From: Roseburia sp.
Lineage (GTDB): Bacteria > Bacillota > Clostridia > Lachnospirales > Lachnospiraceae
DNA length: 42,166 bases
Direction of reading: 5' to 3'
Assembly: GCA_023664685.1 (NCBI GenBank)
Contig: JAMPFC010000017.1
Span: 1-42,166 of the forward strand
The notes under the pieces were generated by a model. That model saw nothing but the letters and a program-made list of their open reading frames with translations, made no database searches and was not told where the DNA came from. The translations under genes and the position numbers were made by a program. Of the stretch, positions 7,990-15,536 are shown one piece after another (position 1 is the stretch's first letter; every line of letters begins with the position of its first letter).

Positions 7990-8859
7990 TTGAAAGACAT
8001 GAAGATAGATGCGAACGGAACAGAGATTAGAGTGATGGGCGATGTTCTTAATGAGGATGCCTATATTTCTCTTACAGATATCGCAAAATATAAAAATCCA
8101 GATAATGCTTTTATTGTAGTGGCAAACTGGATGCGTAATCATTCTACGATTTCGTTTTTGGGCTTGTGGGAACAAATCCATAATCCTAATTTTAAACCTA
8201 TCGAATTCGATAGGTTTAAAGCAGAATCGGGAGATCATGCGTTTACATTGACGCCACAGCAGTGGATAAAGGCAACAGATGCAATCGGTATTGTATCAAA
8301 ATCAGGGCGATATGGAGGCACTTATGCTCATACAGATATTGCTTTTGAATTTGCTTCATGGATTTCTCCTGAATTTAAGCTTTATATTATTAAGGATTAT
8401 CAGCGATTAAAGAAAGACGAATCAAACCGATTAGCGATTGGCTGGGATGCAAAGAGGGAACTTTCAAAAATAAATTACCGGATTCATACAGATGCGGTAA
8501 AGGAATTTTTGATAACCCCGACATTATCTCCTCAAGAAATGGCTTGTACATACGCATCGGAAGCGGATATTTTGAACATGGCATTGTTTGGGAAAACGGC
8601 GGCACAATGGAGAAACGAGAAGGGAATAAGTGGGAAAACGCCTAATATTAGAGATTTTGCTTCTGCAGAGGAATTGGTTGTTCTGATCAATTTGGAAGAT
8701 ACAAATGCTGATTTAATAAGAGAAGAAGTGCCGAAACTGGAACGTTTGAAAATACTAAGAGAAAAAGCATATAGGCAGCTTAAACTCCTTAAAAAGAATG
8801 AGGAAGCGATTATAACACTTAAGAAAAATCTCGTTGAGGATAGTGATAATACTCCCTGA
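7990..8859 (+). CDS. KilA-N domain protein
   Basis: The frame is open from 7942. Because a strong promoter ends at 7942, the TTG at 7990, about 9 nt after GAGGGGG, is the preferred start (289 residues); an ATG at 7954 is an alternative. The N-terminal two thirds match the KilA-N domain, a DNA-binding fold found in phage and large-virus proteins: YISLTDIAKYKNPD, VVANWMRNHSTISFLGLWEQ, NPNFKPIEFD, GGTYAHTDIAFEFASWISPEFKLYIIKDYQRLK. The C-terminal part is helical and charged with a Lys-rich coiled-coil-like end. KilA-N proteins of this length occur in many Lachnospiraceae and Bacteroidetes accessory regions; the biological role is not established. No other phage gene is nearby. A 30-bp perfect palindrome lies inside the gene. 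Confidence 0.85.
   Translation: MKDMKIDANGTEIRVMGDVLNEDAYISLTDIAKYKNPDNAFIVVANWMRNHSTISFLGLWEQIHNPNFKPIEFDRFKAESGDHAFTLTPQQWIKATDAIGIVSKSGRYGGTYAHTDIAFEFASWISPEFKLYIIKDYQRLKKDESNRLAIGWDAKRELSKINYRIHTDAVKEFLITPTLSPQEMACTYASEADILNMALFGKTAAQWRNEKGISGKTPNIRDFASAEELVVLINLEDTNADLIREEVPKLERLKILREKAYRQLKLLKKNEEAIITLKKNLVEDSDNTP
8191..8220. repeat. Perfect 30-bp palindrome inside the KilA-N gene
   Basis: The 15-mer TTTAAACCTATCGAA is followed without spacer by its exact reverse complement. It encodes the NFKPIEFDRFK segment, a conserved part of the KilA-N domain. It contains an EcoRI-type GAATTC at its centre and DraI-type TTTAAA at both ends. Confidence 0.95.
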
Positions 8860-8884
8860 ATTTGCAGCAAAAATATTCGGGAGT
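8851..8884 (+). terminator. Weak hairpin at the end of the KilA-N gene
   Basis: ACTCCCTGAAT (8851-8861) pairs with ATTCGGGAGT (8875-8884) with one bulged T. No T-run follows, so termination would be inefficient. Confidence 0.3.
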
Positions 8885-9063
8885 TATATAATTGGGGGGA
8901 GCCTGACGGTGACTGTTTAAGTGAAACATGGAGCAAATTCTTTAAAGAGTTTATTCCACAGACCGATTATGCACAGACAGACGATACCGATTGCGAAATA
9001 TATTTTGAAAAAGGAGAAAGAGGTGTATTCTGCGAATTATAGGTTCCTGTAAAAAAGGATTAA
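8881..9063 (+). pseudogene. Remnant of an AraC-type regulator / effector-binding-domain protein (C-terminal end)
   Basis: Reading the frame at 8881 gives LYNWGEPDGDCLSETW, KFFKEFIPQTDYAQTDD and CEIYFEKGERGVFCEL, then a TAG stop (9040-9042), then VPVKKD and TAA at 9061-9063. This is the typical C-terminus of GyrI-like/effector-binding domains attached to AraC-family regulators, where the family reads CELW-[VI]-PVKK. The TAG therefore replaces the Trp codon TGG. No start codon, helix-turn-helix part or ribosome binding site exists upstream. It is a decayed 3' fragment. Confidence 0.7.
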
Positions 9064-9102
9064 GTCCAACTGCCAGTTGGGAAATATAATCGCGTTGGAT
9101 GA

Positions 9103-9399
9103 TTGTTTCTTTTGCAGAGTTGTTGTATTATTAAACTAAGAGAGGCGCTTCTTCAAAAAATATTTTACTGTCATGACCGAAAGGTAAAAGACAGCAGGGG
9201 ACGTTCCCTGTGCGGGTATACGCTGCAGGATGGTGACAAAGTTGTGGTTATTGCAGACCAAAAAATTCAGAACAAATCATCTGAAATGGTCGGTTCGGTG
9301 ATGCTGGAAAAAAAGTACTGCACGAAAGTATACTCCATCATAACTGATAAGGATATCAAAAAAGCTATTGACAAAACAGAGAAAATTAGTTATCATTAA
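9103..9399 (+). CDS. Hypothetical 98-residue protein, possibly a gene fragment
   Basis: An open frame from a TTG at 9103 directly after an in-frame TGA, with no ribosome binding site that I can see. The product has a basic middle (FYCHDRKVKDSRGRSLCGY), a beta-like stretch (TLQDGDKVVVIADQK) and a helical tail. The composition looks like real coding sequence, but I do not recognise the family. It lies between the AraC remnant and the operator region of the ABC exporter, in a stretch with other broken genes. It may be the tail of a gene whose 5' end was lost. Confidence 0.4.
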   Translation: MFLLQSCCIIKLREALLQKIFYCHDRKVKDSRGRSLCGYTLQDGDKVVVIADQKIQNKSSEMVGSVMLEKKYCTKVYSIITDKDIKKAIDKTEKISYH

Positions 9400-9403
9400 T
9401 AAC

Positions 9404-9421
9404 GGTTAGATAAAGCTAACC
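9404..9421. promoter_or_regulatory. Operator-like inverted repeat 1 (GGTTAG-N6-CTAACC)
   Basis: GGTTAG (9404-9409) and CTAACC (9416-9421) are separated by six bases. The same GTTAG-N6-CTAAC pattern recurs at 9515-9530. It lies 145 bases before the ABC ATPase gene. Confidence 0.55.
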
Positions 9422-9496
9422 TAACAGAATGATTATAGGACAGGAGAAAGCGGATTTCTTGTCTTGGCTCGACGACACAAACTGACGCCGCCGAGC

Positions 9497-9534
9497 TATA
9501 ATTTTTAATCTTGAGTTAGTTAAAACTAACTCAA
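9497..9534 (+). promoter_or_regulatory. Probable -10 element and operator 2 of the ABC exporter operon
   Basis: A perfect TATAAT at 9497-9502 is followed by the palindrome TTGAGTTAGTT-AA-AACTAACTCAA (9511-9534, arms of 11 bp, no mismatch). No good -35 is visible at 16-18 bp. The palindrome sits at about the transcription start, a classical repressor position. The half-site spacing (GTTAG-N6-CTAAC) equals that of the site at 9404. Confidence 0.6.
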
Positions 9535-9565
9535 AGCCGGGTTATGGAATAGGAGAGGATAAACG

Positions 9566-10264
9566 ATGTTTTTAGAAATCTGTGATTTGAAAAAAGGATT
9601 TGGAAGTGCCTCGAACCGCGTTGAGGTACTACAGGGAATCGACTGTAAGATCGACCGGGGAGAAATCTGCGTCATGCTTGGGCCATCCGGCTCTGGCAAG
9701 TCAACGCTGCTAAATATCATTGGCGGAATTGACTCTGCCGACAGCGGGTATATCTGTATCAACGGAGACCGGATGTCGGATCTGTCCGAGAAGCAGATGA
9801 CATTGTACCGCAGAAAACATTTGGGTTACATTTTCCAGATGTATAATCTGATCCCCAATCTGAATGTGAAGGAAAATATTGAGACTGGCGCTTATCTGAG
9901 TGACCGTCCGTTGGATATTGATGAATTGTTAAATAATTTAGGGTTGTACGAACACCGCCATAAACTGCCAAATCAGCTTTCGGGCGGGCAGCAGCAGAGA
10001 ACCTCGATCGGGCGTGCGATCGTGAAAAATCCGGATATCCTGCTCTGTGATGAGCCGACGGGGGCGTTGGATTACAAGACCTCGAAAGATATTTTGGAGC
10101 TGATCGAGAGTTTGAACCAGAAATATGGAAATACCGTTATCATGGTAACGCATAATGACGCCATTCGGAATATGGCAGACCGCGTGATCCGGCTGAGGGA
10201 CGGTCAGATCCGTAAAGATTATCGGAATGAAACGAAGATCAAGGCAGCCGATCTGGACTGGTAA
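9566..10264 (+). CDS. ABC transporter ATP-binding protein (MacB/LolD/FtsE type)
   Basis: This 232-residue ATPase has Walker A GPSGSGKS (residues 39-46), Q-loop Gln91, signature LSGGQ (138-142), Walker B ILLCDE (158-163), the EPTGALD D-loop and H-loop His196. The EPTGALD motif and short length place it with the MacB/LolD/FtsE/YtrE class, which work with FtsX-type permeases in export, lipoprotein release or antimicrobial-peptide resistance. GGAGAGG precedes the ATG. The permease gene starts 20 bases after the stop, so the pair forms an operon. Regulation is probably through the two GTTAG-N6-CTAAC sites upstream; no regulator gene is adjacent. Confidence 0.9.
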   Translation: MFLEICDLKKGFGSASNRVEVLQGIDCKIDRGEICVMLGPSGSGKSTLLNIIGGIDSADSGYICINGDRMSDLSEKQMTLYRRKHLGYIFQMYNLIPNLNVKENIETGAYLSDRPLDIDELLNNLGLYEHRHKLPNQLSGGQQQRTSIGRAIVKNPDILLCDEPTGALDYKTSKDILELIESLNQKYGNTVIMVTHNDAIRNMADRVIRLRDGQIRKDYRNETKIKAADLDW

Positions 10265-10284
10265 GAGGAAATGGAGGACACAAT

Positions 10285-12639
10285 ATGAAAAATCCATTGA
10301 GAAAGCGTCTGGGCAGAAACCTGTGGGGAGAATTTGGAAAATATCTTGCGATCTTTCTATTTATGGCATTTACGATCGCCTTTGTATCCGGTTTTCTGAT
10401 CGCGGCAAGCAGTATGAAACAGGAGTACGATGAGGCGTTTGACCGTTATAATATCGAAGACGGGCATTTTGTACTGGACGATGAGGCAGAGAAAAAACTG
10501 GTTTCTGAGATCGAAGAAGAAAATATACGCATCTATCCGGATTATTATATCGAGAAAAAGGTGACATGGGGCGAGGAGCAGACGGATGGCGGAACACTGC
10601 GTCTGTTCCGGAACCGTGAAGAGGTTAATAAAATCTGTATTCTGGAGGGCAGACTGCCGGAGCAGGATGGAGAGGTCGCCTTAGACCGTGTTTATATGCT
10701 TAATAACTCACTGAAACAGGAGGATGTCGTCAGCATAGACGGGAAGGAATACCGCATCTGCGGGATCGTGGCATTGTCCGATTACAGTACGATGAGCCAG
10801 AATAATAATGATATCATGTTTGATGCTACGAAGTTCGGAGTCGGCGTCATTACAGATCAGCGTTTTGCCGAGATGGGTACGGGAGAGCTGTTTTACAGTT
10901 ATGCATGGAAATACGATAAAAAGCCGGAGAGTGAGGAGGCGGAAAAAGAGCGGTCGGATGAACTGGCGGAAAAAATATCCGATCAGGCAGGTGGGTATGG
11001 ATTAGAGCTGAAAGTATTTCTGCCGCAGTATGCGAATAAGGCGATACAGTTTGCGGGGGAGGATATGGGCAGCGACCAGCCGATGATAATCTGCCTGTTG
11101 TATGTTTTGATTTTGATCATGGCGTTTGTTTTTGCAGTTACGATTGGGCATACGATTGGCAAAGAAGCCGGGGTGATCGGTACGTTGAGGGCGTCCGGCT
11201 ACACGAAGGGAGAAATCTTGCGCCATTATATGGCGCCCCCGTTGTTGGTTGCCCTGATGGCTGCGGTCACAGGCAATATACTTGGTTATACTTTGATGGT
11301 AGATATGATGGCAGATCTTTACATGGGCAGTTACAGCGTAACAACTTTTTCTGCCAGATTTAATGCGTATGCGTTTGTTCTTACAACAGTAGTTCCGATG
11401 CTTTTGATGTTTTGCATTACCGGCATATCCATCAGCAGAAAGCTTCAGTTGTCGCCTTTGCGTTTTCTGCGTCACGATCTGGCGCGGAGCAGAAGGAAAA
11501 AAGCGATAAAATTACCGCACTTTACTTTTTTGACCCGGTTCCGTCTCCGCATTATCATCCAGAATGCTGCCGGATATGGAATCTTGTTTGTAGGGATTTT
11601 GTTTGCGAATCTGATTTTGATGTTCGGTATGATCATGACACCGATCCTCAATGGGTATTCGGAAGATGCCTTGCAGTATAAGCCTGCCAATTACCAGTAT
11701 ATTTTGAAGACAGCGAAAGAGTTAGATGAGGACGTGGCAGAAAAATACTGCGTAACGTCTTTAAAGATGCAGGATTCTTATTATGATGAGGAAGAGATCA
11801 ATGTATACGGCTTGATTGAAAACAGCCGGTATTTTGATATCGAGCTTCCGGAAGAGGGCGTGGTCATTACGTCTGATTTTGCCAAAAAGTACCGGGTGTC
11901 AGAGGGAGATATCATCAATCTTAGAGAGGATTATGGCAGGAAAATCTATGCGTTCCGTGTGGAGGGGATTTATGAGTATCCGACCTGTCTGGGGATTTAT
12001 ATGACCCAAGAATACTACAATCAGGTGTTTGAAGAAGAGATCATACAGCAGATGGGGGCAATGGGATGGCTTGATAAGGCGCTGAATGAAATGTCTGGTT
12101 CGGACGGGACTGCTTATTTTAACGGATATTTCTCGGATGAGGAATTATTGGGAAGCCACTTGCAGGAGGATGACATTGCCAGTGTGATCACAGATGATGA
12201 TCTGGTCAAGCTGTCCCGCCAGATGGATAAGTCAATGGGCGGTATGTTTGAAATGGTCAAAGTATTTGCGATTTTGCTTTTTGCTCTGCTGCTCTGGCTG
12301 TTGACCAAGATTATTTTGGAAAAAAATGTAATTTCCATTTCGATGGTAAAAATACTTGGGTATCAGGATAAAGAGATTGCCGGCCTGTATCTGGCGGCGT
12401 CCATTCAGGTTGTGATTCTTTCGGCAGTGCTGTCACTGCTGATCAATACCGGATTGTTTCATATTATTCTCATTGTGTTGCTCAAAGGATTTGGCGGTTG
12501 GTTCAATCTGAGGATCAGTAACGGGCTGTACCTGCTCATGTTTGTAATGATGGTATTGACGTATCTGGTAGTTGCGGCTGCCCAATTTATCAAAATCCGC
12601 CGTATTCCGATGGACGAGGCGTTAAAAAATGTAGAATAG
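10285..12639 (+). CDS. ABC transporter permease with two FtsX-like domains
   Basis: A 784-residue membrane protein and partner of the preceding ATPase. An N-terminal segment (about residues 15-37) is followed by a large extracellular domain (about 40-260), three membrane spans (about 265-390, the first FtsX block), a fourth region near 430-460, a second extracellular domain (about 465-650) and a C-terminal FtsX block (about 660-775). This ten-span-like BceB/YtrF-type architecture with two soluble domains is found in mechanotransmission-type exporters and peptide-sensing transporters in Firmicutes. The substrate cannot be read from sequence. GGAGGAC precedes the ATG at 10285. A strong terminator follows. 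Confidence 0.88.
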   Translation: MKNPLRKRLGRNLWGEFGKYLAIFLFMAFTIAFVSGFLIAASSMKQEYDEAFDRYNIEDGHFVLDDEAEKKLVSEIEEENIRIYPDYYIEKKVTWGEEQTDGGTLRLFRNREEVNKICILEGRLPEQDGEVALDRVYMLNNSLKQEDVVSIDGKEYRICGIVALSDYSTMSQNNNDIMFDATKFGVGVITDQRFAEMGTGELFYSYAWKYDKKPESEEAEKERSDELAEKISDQAGGYGLELKVFLPQYANKAIQFAGEDMGSDQPMIICLLYVLILIMAFVFAVTIGHTIGKEAGVIGTLRASGYTKGEILRHYMAPPLLVALMAAVTGNILGYTLMVDMMADLYMGSYSVTTFSARFNAYAFVLTTVVPMLLMFCITGISISRKLQLSPLRFLRHDLARSRRKKAIKLPHFTFLTRFRLRIIIQNAAGYGILFVGILFANLILMFGMIMTPILNGYSEDALQYKPANYQYILKTAKELDEDVAEKYCVTSLKMQDSYYDEEEINVYGLIENSRYFDIELPEEGVVITSDFAKKYRVSEGDIINLREDYGRKIYAFRVEGIYEYPTCLGIYMTQEYYNQVFEEEIIQQMGAMGWLDKALNEMSGSDGTAYFNGYFSDEELLGSHLQEDDIASVITDDDLVKLSRQMDKSMGGMFEMVKVFAILLFALLLWLLTKIILEKNVISISMVKILGYQDKEIAGLYLAASIQVVILSAVLSLLINTGLFHIILIVLLKGFGGWFNLRISNGLYLLMFVMMVLTYLVVAAAQFIKIRRIPMDEALKNVE

Positions 12640-12657
12640 GAACCAAGCAGCATGTAG

Positions 12658-12703
12658 ACATCCGGATCGCAGGAGATCAAATCCTGTTTATCCGGGTGTT
12701 TTT
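12658..12703 (+). terminator. Terminator of the ABC exporter operon
   Basis: ACATCCGGAT pairs with ATCCGGGTGT, with an inner CAGGA/TCCTG stem, and a run of five T follows. Confidence 0.85.
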
Positions 12704-12742
12704 ATGTTATCAAAAATATATTAAAAAAAGTGAATTTATTAC

Positions 12743-12771
12743 TTGACAGATAAAGGGAATAGGTGTACACT
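12743..12771 (+). promoter_or_regulatory. Promoter of the GntR-ABC operon
   Basis: A consensus TTGACA (12743-12748) and TACACT (12766-12771) have a 17-bp spacer. The -10 overlaps the left arm of the operator palindrome. Confidence 0.8.
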
Positions 12772-12812
12772 AACTGTATCAATCAGAATGATACAGTTAG
12801 TACGGTTAGTAC
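12769..12812. promoter_or_regulatory. Probable GntR (YtrA-type) operator
   Basis: ACTAACTGTATCA (12769-12781) and TGATACAGTTAGT (12789-12801) are a perfect 13-bp inverted repeat with a 7-bp centre. The right arm is followed by a second GTTAGTAC (12805-12812), a 9-bp tandem of the one at 12796-12803. The site covers the transcription start, so autorepression by the downstream GntR protein is inferred. Confidence 0.7.
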
Positions 12813-12858
12813 AGATGACACAGTATAAACGGAACACTGGCAGCAGGGAGGTGATGAT

Positions 12859-13236
12859 TTGATACAAATAAGTCCAATGAGTAACCAGCCCATTTTTGAA
12901 CAGATTATTTCCCAAGTAAAGCTTGCTGTTTTGAAAGGGTATTTAAAGCCGGGAGACAGTATGCCCTCCGTGCGGAAGCTGGCGCTGCAGCTTTCCGTGA
13001 CGCCGGGAACAGTGGCGAAAGCCTACAATGAACTGGAGCATCAAGGGGTCATTGTTACGATCCGGGGAAAAGGAGCTTATATCGCAGAAGAAAATGAGAA
13101 TAAGCCGAACCGGGCACAGTTGGAGAAGGGGTTTACTGCATTCCGGCAGGCATGTATGGAACTGATCTATATGGGAGTTTCGAAAAAAGAAATGCAGGAG
13201 GAACTGGATAAGCTGTATGGCAGTGTGAGCCGGTAA
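12859..13236 (+). CDS. GntR-family transcriptional regulator, YtrA subfamily
   Basis: This 125-residue protein starts at a TTG with an ideal GGAGGTGATGA ribosome binding site just before it. Residues about 10-75 form the winged helix-turn-helix (QIISQVKLAVLKGYLKPGDS, MPSVRKLALQLSVTPGTVAKAYNELE, a wing with RGKGAYI). The C-terminal part is a short helical dimerisation region, and there is no large effector domain, which is the definition of the YtrA subfamily. YtrA-type regulators repress the ABC transporter operon they belong to, often responding to cell-wall antibiotics. The perfect 13-bp palindrome on its promoter supports autoregulation. The ABC ATPase follows after 49 bases. Confidence 0.9.
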   Translation: MIQISPMSNQPIFEQIISQVKLAVLKGYLKPGDSMPSVRKLALQLSVTPGTVAKAYNELEHQGVIVTIRGKGAYIAEENENKPNRAQLEKGFTAFRQACMELIYMGVSKKEMQEELDKLYGSVSR

Positions 13237-13285
13237 AAGAACTGCGAAAAGCTTTGTAAAAGTGATAGTGGAATGGAGGAAGAAT

Positions 13286-14206
13286 ATGATAGAAGTAAAA
13301 AATGTGACGAAGGCGTATAACAAGGGGGAAAAGCCGGCGGTCGAAGACATATCGTTTGAAGTGCAGCCGGGCAAGATTCATGGACTGATCGGCCCGAATG
13401 GTTCCGGAAAGACGACGCTGATCAAGTGTATCACTGGAATCCTGATGCCAGATCAGGGAGAGATCCGGATCGATGGGGAAAATGTATACGACAATCCACA
13501 GGTCAAGAAAAAGATCGGATATGTGGCGGATAACTGCAATTATTTTCCCAAATACAAAGTAAAAGCGATGGTAGATTTTTATGAAGGCATGTATGAAGAG
13601 TTTGACCGCGAAGAGTTCCGGAAGCTGAATGAGATCTTTGAGATCCCGCTTGGACAAAAGATCGGGCATCTCTCGAAGGGGCAGAAGATGCGGGTGTCAT
13701 TTATGCTCAATATGGCGATGAGGCCGGAAGTGATCGTGATGGATGAGCCGACCTCCGGACTGGATGCCATAGCAAAGGCTGACTTGCTCGAGCAGATCGT
13801 AACCAAAGTAGAATACGACGAAGCGGCGGTCATCATTTCCACGCATCACCTGTATGAATTGGAAAAAGTGTGCGATACGGTCACAATGTTAAATACAGGA
13901 GGCGTACATTATCAGGGAGAGTTAGACAGTGTAAAAGAGCAGATTGGGAAATATCAGGTCGTATTTAAAGACAGTGTACCGGAGGGCGTACTGGAGGATA
14001 AGCGGATCGTCAATTATTCCAACATCGGGAGTGTGTACACATTTTTGTGGGACAGAGGGCTTTCGCCGGCAAGTGATGAAACAGAAGCTGACACCGATGA
14101 TGCGATTGCATTCTTTACGGAAAAAGGGGCAGATTTGGCGGAAAAGACCGAGATTTCCTTAGAAGAGTTGTTTATTTATTCAAATAGAAGGAGGAGGAAA
14201 AAATGA
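13286..14206 (+). CDS. ABC transporter ATP-binding protein (YtrB-like)
   Basis: A 306-residue ATPase. The frame is open from a GTG at 13262, but GGAGGAAG (13275-13282) sets the ATG at 13286. Walker A is GPNGSGKT (residues 36-43). The Q-loop region is followed by a degenerate signature LSKGQ (instead of LSGGQ), Walker B VIVMDEPTSGLD, and a His in the ISTHH switch. A C-terminal domain of about 90 residues follows. This type pairs with permeases that have six predicted spans and no binding protein, usually for export or immunity. The stop overlaps the permease start by four bases (ATGA), showing translational coupling. Confidence 0.9.
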   Translation: MIEVKNVTKAYNKGEKPAVEDISFEVQPGKIHGLIGPNGSGKTTLIKCITGILMPDQGEIRIDGENVYDNPQVKKKIGYVADNCNYFPKYKVKAMVDFYEGMYEEFDREEFRKLNEIFEIPLGQKIGHLSKGQKMRVSFMLNMAMRPEVIVMDEPTSGLDAIAKADLLEQIVTKVEYDEAAVIISTHHLYELEKVCDTVTMLNTGGVHYQGELDSVKEQIGKYQVVFKDSVPEGVLEDKRIVNYSNIGSVYTFLWDRGLSPASDETEADTDDAIAFFTEKGADLAEKTEISLEELFIYSNRRRRKK

Positions 14207-15330
14207 GCCGAGCAGAGATAACTTATACGAAGCGGGAAATAAAGAAAGTGCTGCCCGTCCTGATCGTAGGGGTGTTATATACGATTTACATGTTTGTCTT
14301 GCTTTTTTTCAGACTGAGGGACGTCTGTCTTAATGGCTATCTGGCATTTTCATTTCCAAATTATTTTCAAATTTCGGAATTGGGAGACGTTTTTATGTAT
14401 TGGTGGGATGCTTGTGCCGACGAATTTCACGTCTATGTGATCATTTTTATGGAAATGTTTCTCATACGCCGGATCTTTTATCAGGAAAACCGGGCGGGGA
14501 TTTCGGATTTTTTGCGGACGCTTCCGGTCAAAGAGTGGAAGAAGACGTGGATCAAGGCAGGAGTCGGGGAAGCGACGATCGTGGTCTTTTGTCTCATACA
14601 TGGACTGGCGGCATGTGCTGTAAATTCCGTCTATGACAAACCGATCCACGAGATCACCAGTATGATCCCGGGCGGTGTGACAGGGGCAAATACCTATTTT
14701 ATGATCTGGAAGACGATATTCCTTATGTTTGTGGGCATGAGTGTTATGTTTTTTATATTGTTTGCAGCGCAGCTTTACATCCACAACATGGTAGCGGCTT
14801 ATCTTATAGGGGCAGGCGTATTGGCTACTCCGCTCTATATCACGACGATATATTGGTCGCTCTATGAAGATGCCCGGCATCTTGGGATCGGGAACATTCC
14901 GGCTAGTATGCTGATGCCATTTCCAGTTTTTGACATGAAAGATGTGGCGGCTGATATGGATACGGTGTCTATGGCGAGCCATGTCGCCTATTGGGATGGG
15001 TATTCCGGTAAACTCCTGTTTTTGTTCCTGTTTCTTATAATAGCGATTGCAGTTATTTTGCTTGCCCTGAAAAAGCGATGGAACGTGTGGGAATCAAATA
15101 ATGCGGTCGTCAATTCAAGGGCAGTCATGCAGTTTATCTTCTCAGGGATTTCGATCTGCTTTGGGACGATGGTCGTGATGCTGTTCGATGATATGCTGCC
15201 GGTATCGGGATTTGAGGAGTTTATATTCTGGCTGTTCAGTGTGGCTGTGGCGGGAGTTATATTACTGATCTTAAATGTGGTCGTCGCTGTGATGGAGAGG
15301 AAAGGAAAAGATAGGAGGAAGGCAGGATGA
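14203..15330 (+). CDS. ABC transporter permease (YtrC/ABC-2 type)
   Basis: A 375-residue polytopic membrane protein. Hydrophobic segments lie near residues 15-36, 75-95, 125-145, 165-195, 200-225, 265-290, 310-330 and 340-365. It carries no recognisable soluble domain. It overlaps the ATPase by four bases and has GGAGGAGG before the ATG. Its last ten codons (ending KGKDRRKAG) are part of a sequence repeated 119 bp downstream. It belongs to the GntR-regulated operon and is the likely channel partner of the preceding ATPase. Export of a peptide or an envelope-active compound is inferred from family context only. Confidence 0.82.
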   Translation: MSRAEITYTKREIKKVLPVLIVGVLYTIYMFVLLFFRLRDVCLNGYLAFSFPNYFQISELGDVFMYWWDACADEFHVYVIIFMEMFLIRRIFYQENRAGISDFLRTLPVKEWKKTWIKAGVGEATIVVFCLIHGLAACAVNSVYDKPIHEITSMIPGGVTGANTYFMIWKTIFLMFVGMSVMFFILFAAQLYIHNMVAAYLIGAGVLATPLYITTIYWSLYEDARHLGIGNIPASMLMPFPVFDMKDVAADMDTVSMASHVAYWDGYSGKLLFLFLFLIIAIAVILLALKKRWNVWESNNAVVNSRAVMQFIFSGISICFGTMVVMLFDDMLPVSGFEEFIFWLFSVAVAGVILLILNVVVAVMERKGKDRRKAG

Positions 15331-15536
15331 AAAATGAGAGATTTCAGACATTGATCGCGATCCTTCTTGTGCCGGTGCTTCTTGCCGGGATCGTGGCATT
15401 TTGTAAATTGGAGGTTAAGAAAGGAAAAGATAGGAGGAAGGCAGGATGAAAAATGAGAGATTTCAGACATTGATCGCGATCCTTCTTGTGCCGGTGCTTT
15501 TGGCAGGGATTGTAGCATTTTGCAAATTGGAAGTTC
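15300..15536 (+). repeat. 119-bp-period tandem duplication at a gene junction
   Basis: Positions 15300-15380 and 15419-15499 are identical over 81 bp. They contain the end of the permease gene, a ribosome binding site and the first 18 codons of the next gene. The following 37 bp of each unit (15381-15417, 15500-15536) differ at eight positions; all seven differences within the 12 shared codons are synonymous. Confidence 0.95.
15327..15449 (+). CDS. 40-codon truncated copy of the downstream surface protein gene
   Basis: It begins MKNERFQTLI with the same ribosome binding site as the full-length gene. It keeps the whole signal/membrane segment (through CKLEV) and then runs straight into a copy of the permease C-terminal tail (KKGKDRRKAG). 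Its stop overlaps the start of the full gene (ATGA), as the permease stop overlaps its own start. It is therefore translatable as a small membrane peptide, but its structure marks it as a recombination product. It could still be functional because the diverged part is strictly synonymous. Confidence 0.6.
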   Translation: MKNERFQTLIAILLVPVLLAGIVAFCKLEVKKGKDRRKAG

